Positions 44,027 through 48,430 of a stretch of 48,430 bases of DNA are shown here, one piece after another (position 1 is the first letter of the stretch; each line of letters starts with the position of its first letter). A model generated the notes under the pieces. The model searched no databases and was not told the origin of the DNA. It was given only the letters and a program-made list of their open reading frames with translations. This stretch comes from Candidatus Onthocola gallistercoris. Its GTDB lineage: Bacteria; Bacillota; Clostridia; Lachnospirales; Lachnospiraceae. The stretch lies in NCBI GenBank assembly GCA_018715345.1, contig DVLT01000017.1, positions 1 to 48,430 on the forward strand, written 5' to 3'. The translations under genes and the position numbers were made by a program.

Positions 44027-44929
44027 ATGGGCATCATAAAAGCCGTAAAGTTAATATATGAGTATGTGAGTAAGGATGAGCATGGGGATGTGGAAAGTGT
44101 CACCCAGGCCATTCAGGGCGTGGATCTGGATATTCAGGCCGGTCAGTTTATCGCCATATTGGGACATAATGGTTCAGGGAAATCCACACTGGCCAAGCAG
44201 ATGAATGCACTGCTTGTGCCAACAGGCGGAACCCTGACAGTTAAAGGAATGGATACTTCCGATGAGAAGAATGTCTGGAAGATCCGTCAGACAGCGGGCA
44301 TGGTTTTTCAAAATCCGGATAATCAGATCATCGGTACCATCGTGGAAGAGGATGTGGGATTTGGACCGGAGAATCTGGGCGTTCCCACAAAGGAAATCTG
44401 GAATCGGGTTTATGACAGCCTTGGACGGGTAGGCATGATGGAATACTGCAACCATTCACCGAATAAACTGTCCGGCGGTCAGAAGCAGCGGGTGGCGATC
44501 GCCGGGACGATGGCCATGAAGCCGGAATGTATCGTACTGGATGAGCCCACAGCCATGCTGGATCCCAACGGTAGGAAGGAAGTGATCGCCACAGTCCGGG
44601 AACTGAACCGGCAGGAAGGGGTGACGGTCATCCTCATCACCCATTATATGGATGAGGCGATCCTGGCAGATCAGGTTTATGTCATGGATGAAGGTAAGAT
44701 TGTCCTTTCCGGTACCCCCCGGACAGTATTTTCCCAGGTGGAACAGTTGAAGCAGCTTCGCCTGGACGTTCCCCAGGTGACAGAGTTGGCCTATGAACTG
44801 AAAAAGGAAGGTTTTGCGCTTCCCGATGGGATACTGACGGCAGAGGAACTGGAAAAAGCGCTGGTCGCCTGCAAAGATCAGGGTTTTCGTTTGAAGAATG
44901 GAACAGGTGAAATGGAAACATGTCAATAA
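44027..44929 (+). CDS. ecfA1: Energy-coupling factor transporter ATPase EcfA1
   Basis: A 300-residue ATPase of the shared ECF vitamin-transport module. Walker [10 protein letters not shown], signature [13 protein letters not shown], Walker [14 protein letters not shown], and switch His in [10 protein letters not shown]. It pairs with EcfA2 and EcfT; substrate-specific S components are encoded elsewhere, since none lies in the window. The ATG at 44027 is chosen over one at 43982 because GAGGAAG precedes it and the promoter overlaps the latter. Confidence 0.95.
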   Translation: MGIIKAVKLIYEYVSKDEHGDVESVTQAIQGVDLDIQAGQFIAILGHNGSGKSTLAKQMNALLVPTGGTLTVKGMDTSDEKNVWKIRQTAGMVFQNPDNQIIGTIVEEDVGFGPENLGVPTKEIWNRVYDSLGRVGMMEYCNHSPNKLSGGQKQRVAIAGTMAMKPECIVLDEPTAMLDPNGRKEVIATVRELNRQEGVTVILITHYMDEAILADQVYVMDEGKIVLSGTPRTVFSQVEQLKQLRLDVPQVTELAYELKKEGFALPDGILTAEELEKALVACKDQGFRLKNGTGEMETCQ

Positions 44930-45780
44930 AGATCGAACATGTCAATTATATATATAGTCCGGATAATGCATTCCGTAAGCAAGCGCTGAAAGATGTGAGC
45001 CTGGAGATCAAAGACGGGGAATTTATCGGCCTGATCGGCCATACCGGATCCGGCAAATCCACTTTGATCCAGCATTTGAATGGATTGGTCCGGGCGACAG
45101 ACGGGAAAATCTATTATAATGGAGAAAACATTTATCAGGAAGGTTATTCCATGACCAAATTGCGCAGTCATGTGGGATTGGTGTTCCAGTATCCGGAGCA
45201 TCAGCTGTTTGAAATGACGGTGTTAAAGGACGTCTGTTTCGGACCGAAGAATCTGGGATTGGATGAGGCAGTGTGCCAAGAACGAGCCAAAAAGGCCCTG
45301 TCCATCGTGGGTATAAAGGAAAAGGATTACGAGAAATCTCCATTTGAACTGTCTGGCGGTCAGAAACGGCGGGTGGCCATCGCCGGTGTGCTGGCCATGG
45401 AGCCGGAAGTGCTCATACTGGACGAGCCGACGGCTGGATTGGATCCAAAGGGCCGCAATGATATATTGGATCAGATCGCAAAGCTTCACAAGGAGATGGG
45501 GATCACAGTCATACTGGTTTCCCACAGCATGGAAGATGTGGCCAAGTATGTGGACCGGATCATTGCCATGAACAGGGGAAGCGTTTATATGGATGGAACG
45601 CCGGCAGAAGTGTTTGAACGTTATACAGAACTTGAAAAGATCGGATTGGCGGCGCCCCAGGTGACCTATTTTATGCATGGGCTGCAGGAATATTTCCCGG
45701 ATATTTCAGTAAAGGCAACAACTGTGGAAGAAGCAAAGAAGGCAATATGTGATTACTTCAGGGAGGGAGCAGACAGATGA
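44920..45780 (+). CDS. ecfA2: Energy-coupling factor transporter ATPase EcfA2
   Basis: A 286-residue second ATPase of the module. Walker [10 protein letters not shown], signature [13 protein letters not shown], Walker [14 protein letters not shown], and [14 protein letters not shown]. It overlaps ecfA1 by ten bases and its stop overlaps the ecfT start (ATGA), so the three are made together in fixed ratio. Confidence 0.96.
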   Translation: MSIKIEHVNYIYSPDNAFRKQALKDVSLEIKDGEFIGLIGHTGSGKSTLIQHLNGLVRATDGKIYYNGENIYQEGYSMTKLRSHVGLVFQYPEHQLFEMTVLKDVCFGPKNLGLDEAVCQERAKKALSIVGIKEKDYEKSPFELSGGQKRRVAIAGVLAMEPEVLILDEPTAGLDPKGRNDILDQIAKLHKEMGITVILVSHSMEDVAKYVDRIIAMNRGSVYMDGTPAEVFERYTELEKIGLAAPQVTYFMHGLQEYFPDISVKATTVEEAKKAICDYFREGADR

Positions 45781-46577
45781 TACGGGATATAACGATCGGT
45801 CAGTATTATCCGGCAAACTCCATCATCCATCGGCTGGATCCGCGGGTCAAACTCATGGGAACGCTGGTATTTATCATCACAGTGTTCATGATCCAGGATA
45901 TGATGGAATTTATTCTGGCGACAGCCGCACTGGGTATCTGCATATGGCTGTCCAAAGTGCCTCTCCGCTATATGCTTAAAGGACTGAAAGTCATTTTTAT
46001 TATTTTGATATTCACTGTGCTTTTAAATATATTGCTGACCCCGGGAAGAGAATTGTTTCATTTTTATTTTATAAGAGTAACATGGGAAGGTATCGTGTTG
46101 GCTGCAAAGACGACCATGCGTCTCATTTATCTGATCGTGGGTTCCACGATCATGACGTTGACTACAACGCCCAATCATCTGACGGACGGCCTGGAAAAGG
46201 CCCTGTCGCCATTAAAAAAAATCCACTTTCCTGTCCATGAATTGTCCATGACCATGTCCATTGCCCTGCGTTTTATTCCCATATTGCTGGAAGAAACAGA
46301 TAAGATCATGAAAGCCCAACAGGCCAGATGCGCAGACTTTGAAAGCGGCAATCTGATACGGCGGGTAAAGAGTCTGATCCCAGTGTTAGTACCTCTGTTC
46401 ATATCCGCCATCCGCCGTGCCAATGACTTGGCCATGGCCATGGAAGCCCGCTGCTATCATGGCGGCGCAGGCAGGACAAAGATGAAACCACTCATATATG
46501 AGCGGAGGGATAAGGCCGGTTACTTTATCATATTTGCCTATCTGGCTTTGTGGATCGTTCTGAAATTTGTGTTGTGA
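45777..46577 (+). CDS. ecfT: Energy-coupling factor transmembrane protein EcfT
   Basis: A 266-residue membrane scaffold that links the two ATPases to exchangeable S proteins. About five to six helices, with the two coupling Ala-Arg motifs visible in KAQQARCADF and MAMEARCYHGG, which dock into the ATPases. The N-terminal YYPANSIIHRLDPRVKLMGT is typical. Overlaps ecfA2 by four bases. Confidence 0.96.
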   Translation: MIRDITIGQYYPANSIIHRLDPRVKLMGTLVFIITVFMIQDMMEFILATAALGICIWLSKVPLRYMLKGLKVIFIILIFTVLLNILLTPGRELFHFYFIRVTWEGIVLAAKTTMRLIYLIVGSTIMTLTTTPNHLTDGLEKALSPLKKIHFPVHELSMTMSIALRFIPILLEETDKIMKAQQARCADFESGNLIRRVKSLIPVLVPLFISAIRRANDLAMAMEARCYHGGAGRTKMKPLIYERRDKAGYFIIFAYLALWIVLKFVL

Positions 46578-46592
46578 TAATGGAGGGTTTTT

Positions 46593-47351
46593 ATGGATAA
46601 AGGTGGAAAAAAAGTGCGCCGTATCCGGCTGATCGTGGCTTATGACGGGACCAATTACTGCGGATGGCAGGTCCAGCCCAACGGGATCTCCGTACAGGCT
46701 GTACTCCAAAAGACGATTGAAGAACTGGTGGGAGAAAAGATCATGCTCACCGGCGCAAGCCGCACGGATTCCGGCGTCCATGCCTTGGGACAAGTGGCTG
46801 TTTTTGACACCACAAAACCCTGGCCTGCAGAACGGTTCACTCCGGCACTCAATCAGCGGCTGCCCCGGGATATCGTTATCCAGTCATCCGATGAAGTGGC
46901 GGCGGATTTCCATCCCAGGTATCGTGATACGCTGAAAACCTATGAATATCGGATATTGAACCGGAGGACAGCTTTACCGAATGAACGGTTTGACAGCTAC
47001 TGGGTTCCCCAGCCGTTGGATGTTGAGGCCATGGCAGAGGCGGCAAAACTGCTTTTAGGAAAACACGATTTCCACAATTTCTGTTCCCTGAAAACCGATG
47101 TGGAAGACACGGTGCGGACGATCACCCATATTTCTGTGGAAAAGGAGGGGGACATGATCCGGCTGCGGATTACCGGCGACGGATTTTTATATAATATGGT
47201 CCGCATCATTGTGGGCGGACTTTTGAAGGTGGGCTTTCATAAAAAGACAGCCCTGGATATCCGAAAAAGTATCGAATCCGCCGACCGATATGTGGTGGGC
47301 CCGACGGCTCCGGCCCACGGCCTGACACTGGAAAAAATCCAGTATTTATAA
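46593..47351 (+). CDS. truA: tRNA pseudouridine(38-40) synthase TruA
   Basis: A 252-residue enzyme that converts uridines 38-40 of tRNA anticodon arms to pseudouridine. The catalytic Asp59 is in GASRTDSGVHALGQ; the N-terminal VAYDGTNYCGWQVQPNG and C-terminal FLYNMVRIIVGGLLKVG are diagnostic. TGGAGGG precedes the ATG. It follows ecfT by 15 bases, the usual Firmicute arrangement. Confidence 0.97.
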   Translation: MDKGGKKVRRIRLIVAYDGTNYCGWQVQPNGISVQAVLQKTIEELVGEKIMLTGASRTDSGVHALGQVAVFDTTKPWPAERFTPALNQRLPRDIVIQSSDEVAADFHPRYRDTLKTYEYRILNRRTALPNERFDSYWVPQPLDVEAMAEAAKLLLGKHDFHNFCSLKTDVEDTVRTITHISVEKEGDMIRLRITGDGFLYNMVRIIVGGLLKVGFHKKTALDIRKSIESADRYVVGPTAPAHGLTLEKIQYL

Positions 47352-47363
47352 GGAAAAATCTAC

Positions 47364-47392
47364 TTGACACAGGAAAAAGATTACAATATAAT
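47364..47392 (+). promoter_or_regulatory. Strong consensus promoter of rplM-rpsI
   Basis: TTGACA (47364-47369) and TATAAT (47387-47392), both perfect, are separated by 17 bases. It begins 12 bases after the truA stop. Confidence 0.9.
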
Positions 47393-47399
47393 AGATAGA

Positions 47400-47495
47400 C
47401 GTGACGATATGTTAAAAATGCGAAAAGCCAAAGCCCCGGTAAGTAGCATTTCAAGAATATAACTGTTAATGACTCATTATAGGAGGTTCTATACC
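47400..47495 (+). ncRNA. Candidate L13 (rplM) leader
   Basis: The leader of about 95 bases between the promoter and rplM contains AAATGC (47416-47421) pairing with GCATTT (47446-47451) around a GC-rich loop. An L13-binding leader is known upstream of rplM-rpsI in Firmicutes; position agrees, but I could not check the consensus. Confidence 0.45.
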
Positions 47496-47930
47496 ATGAA
47501 AAGTTTTATGGCAAGTCCATCGACGATTGAAAGAAAATGGTATGTGGTAGATGCTACTGGACATACTTTAGGCCGTTTAACATCTGAGATTGCAAAGATT
47601 TTAAGAGGAAAGAATAAACCGATCTATACACCCCACATCGATACAGGCGATTATGTGATCGTTGTCAATGCGGACAAGATCAAAGTAACCGGCAAGAAGC
47701 TGGATCAGAAAGTTTACTACAGACATTCTGATTATGTGGGCGGCATGAAAGAGACAACTCTGAAAGAAATGTTAGCCAAGAAACCGGAAGATGTTATCAG
47801 ACTTGCTGTTAAAGGCATGCTTCCCAAGGGACCGCTGGGCAGACAGATGATCAAAAAACTGCGTGTATACGCTGGTCCGGAACATGAGCAGGCTGCACAG
47901 AAACCAGAAGTATTGGAAATCAAATACTAA
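47496..47930 (+). CDS. rplM: 50S ribosomal protein L13
   Basis: A 144-residue L13, an early-assembly protein. Recognised by [40 protein letters not shown] and [20 protein letters not shown]. The ATG at 47496 follows AGGAGG; an open frame from 47469 is leader RNA. Confidence 0.98.
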   Translation: MKSFMASPSTIERKWYVVDATGHTLGRLTSEIAKILRGKNKPIYTPHIDTGDYVIVVNADKIKVTGKKLDQKVYYRHSDYVGGMKETTLKEMLAKKPEDVIRLAVKGMLPKGPLGRQMIKKLRVYAGPEHEQAAQKPEVLEIKY

Positions 47931-47954
47931 TTCATCGGAAGGGAGAGGAATACA

Positions 47955-48347
47955 TTGGCTAGTGTAAAATATTACGGAACAGGCAGAAGAAAGAAAAGTA
48001 TCGCCAGAGTGTACCTTGTACCGGGTACAGGTAATATCACGATCAATAAAAGAGATATTGACGACTATTTAGGTCTTGAAACATTGAAAGTTGTTGTTCG
48101 TCAGCCGCTGGTTGCCACAAACACAACAGATAAATTTGACGTTATCGTTAATGTACACGGCGGTGGATTCACCGGACAGGCTGGTGCGATCCGTCATGGT
48201 ATCTCCAGAGCGCTGTTAAAAGCAGATAACGATTACAGACCAGTTCTGAAAAAAGAAGGTTACCTCACACGTGACCCGCGTATGAAGGAACGTAAGAAAT
48301 ACGGCCTCAAGGCTGCCCGTCGCGCTCCGCAGTTCAGCAAGCGATAA
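47955..48347 (+). CDS. rpsI: 30S ribosomal protein S9
   Basis: A 130-residue S9 whose C-terminal tail reaches the P-site tRNA. Recognised by [40 protein letters not shown] and the end [18 protein letters not shown] rare TTG start is used with AAGGGAGAGG upstream; no ATG or GTG fits. It is co-transcribed with rplM. Confidence 0.97.
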   Translation: MASVKYYGTGRRKKSIARVYLVPGTGNITINKRDIDDYLGLETLKVVVRQPLVATNTTDKFDVIVNVHGGGFTGQAGAIRHGISRALLKADNDYRPVLKKEGYLTRDPRMKERKKYGLKAARRAPQFSKR

Positions 48348-48366
48348 TTTTAGTTCAAAACAGCTC

Positions 48367-48401
48367 AAAAACCCCGAAACCATGCGGTTTTCGGGGTTTT
48401 T
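48367..48401 (+). terminator. Intrinsic terminator of rplM-rpsI
   Basis: AAAACCCCGAAAC (48367-48379) pairs with GTTTTCGGGGTTTT (48387-48400), followed by more Ts. Confidence 0.92.
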
Positions 48402-48430
48402 CCTTTTCAGATCGTTTGCCCTGTTTTGGC

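Overview
The window looks like a chromosomal segment of a low-to-mid GC Gram-positive anaerobe, most likely a member of the Lachnospiraceae or a close relative in the Clostridia. This rests on strong AGGAGG ribosome-binding sites, sigma-A type promoters, the full Firmicute S10-spc-alpha ribosomal order with a KOW-domain gene between map and infA, zinc-binding S14 and L36, and several proteins that resemble clostridial families (DUF5685, DUF4367, DUF6020 type). No tRNA, rRNA, transposase, prophage or CRISPR array was seen. Assignments come from reading sequence motifs; no database search was run.

Layout. (1) 190-5409, plus strand: a PRD/PTS regulator, then separate EIIA, EIIC (ascorbate/UlaA type) and EIIB genes and a small membrane protein; no sugar-catabolic enzyme follows. 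(2) 5526-12032: the phosphate-starvation module, with pstS-pstC-pstA-pstB-phoU on the minus strand and phoB-phoR divergent on the plus strand, sharing a 285-base control region with Pho-box-like repeats in both directions. An intrinsic terminator lies between pstS and pstC. (3) 12113-15176, minus strand: a large membrane-anchored protein with a caspase/gingipain-like His-Cys pair, the wreck of a ferredoxin-type aldo/keto reductase gene, and a cupin. (4) 15442-21429, plus strand: a zinc-ribbon membrane protein, a DUF5685 protein and a J-domain protein as one cluster; an ECF sigma factor with its probable anti-sigma partner; then a Nudix hydrolase, an unknown small protein and a HAD phosphatase. 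(5) 21506-25659: a MATE exporter behind a structured leader, overlapping tail to tail with a large multi-spanning membrane protein, then an rRNA-type methyltransferase. (6) 25923-42674: the complete S10, spc and alpha ribosomal operons, including secY, adk, map, infA and rpoA. (7) 42898-48347: a frameshifted membrane-protein gene, the EcfA1-EcfA2-EcfT transporter module, truA, rplM and rpsI.

How it works together. The ribosomal block supplies 28 ribosomal proteins plus the translocon channel, adenylate kinase, methionine aminopeptidase, IF-1 and the RNA polymerase alpha subunit, with visible promoters upstream of rpsJ, rpmJ and rplM. The Pho block is a self-contained sensing and uptake circuit. 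The remaining genes are short independent units, each usually with its own promoter or terminator.

Most unusual points: dispersed hairpin repeats inside the ribosomal operons, one of which includes the rplW stop codon; a promoter-driven structured leader upstream of the MATE gene that fits no riboswitch class I recognise; the caspase-fold-like protein; and two decayed genes. I found no convincing multi-gene system that is clearly new. The leader and the repeat family are the best candidates for undescribed elements.
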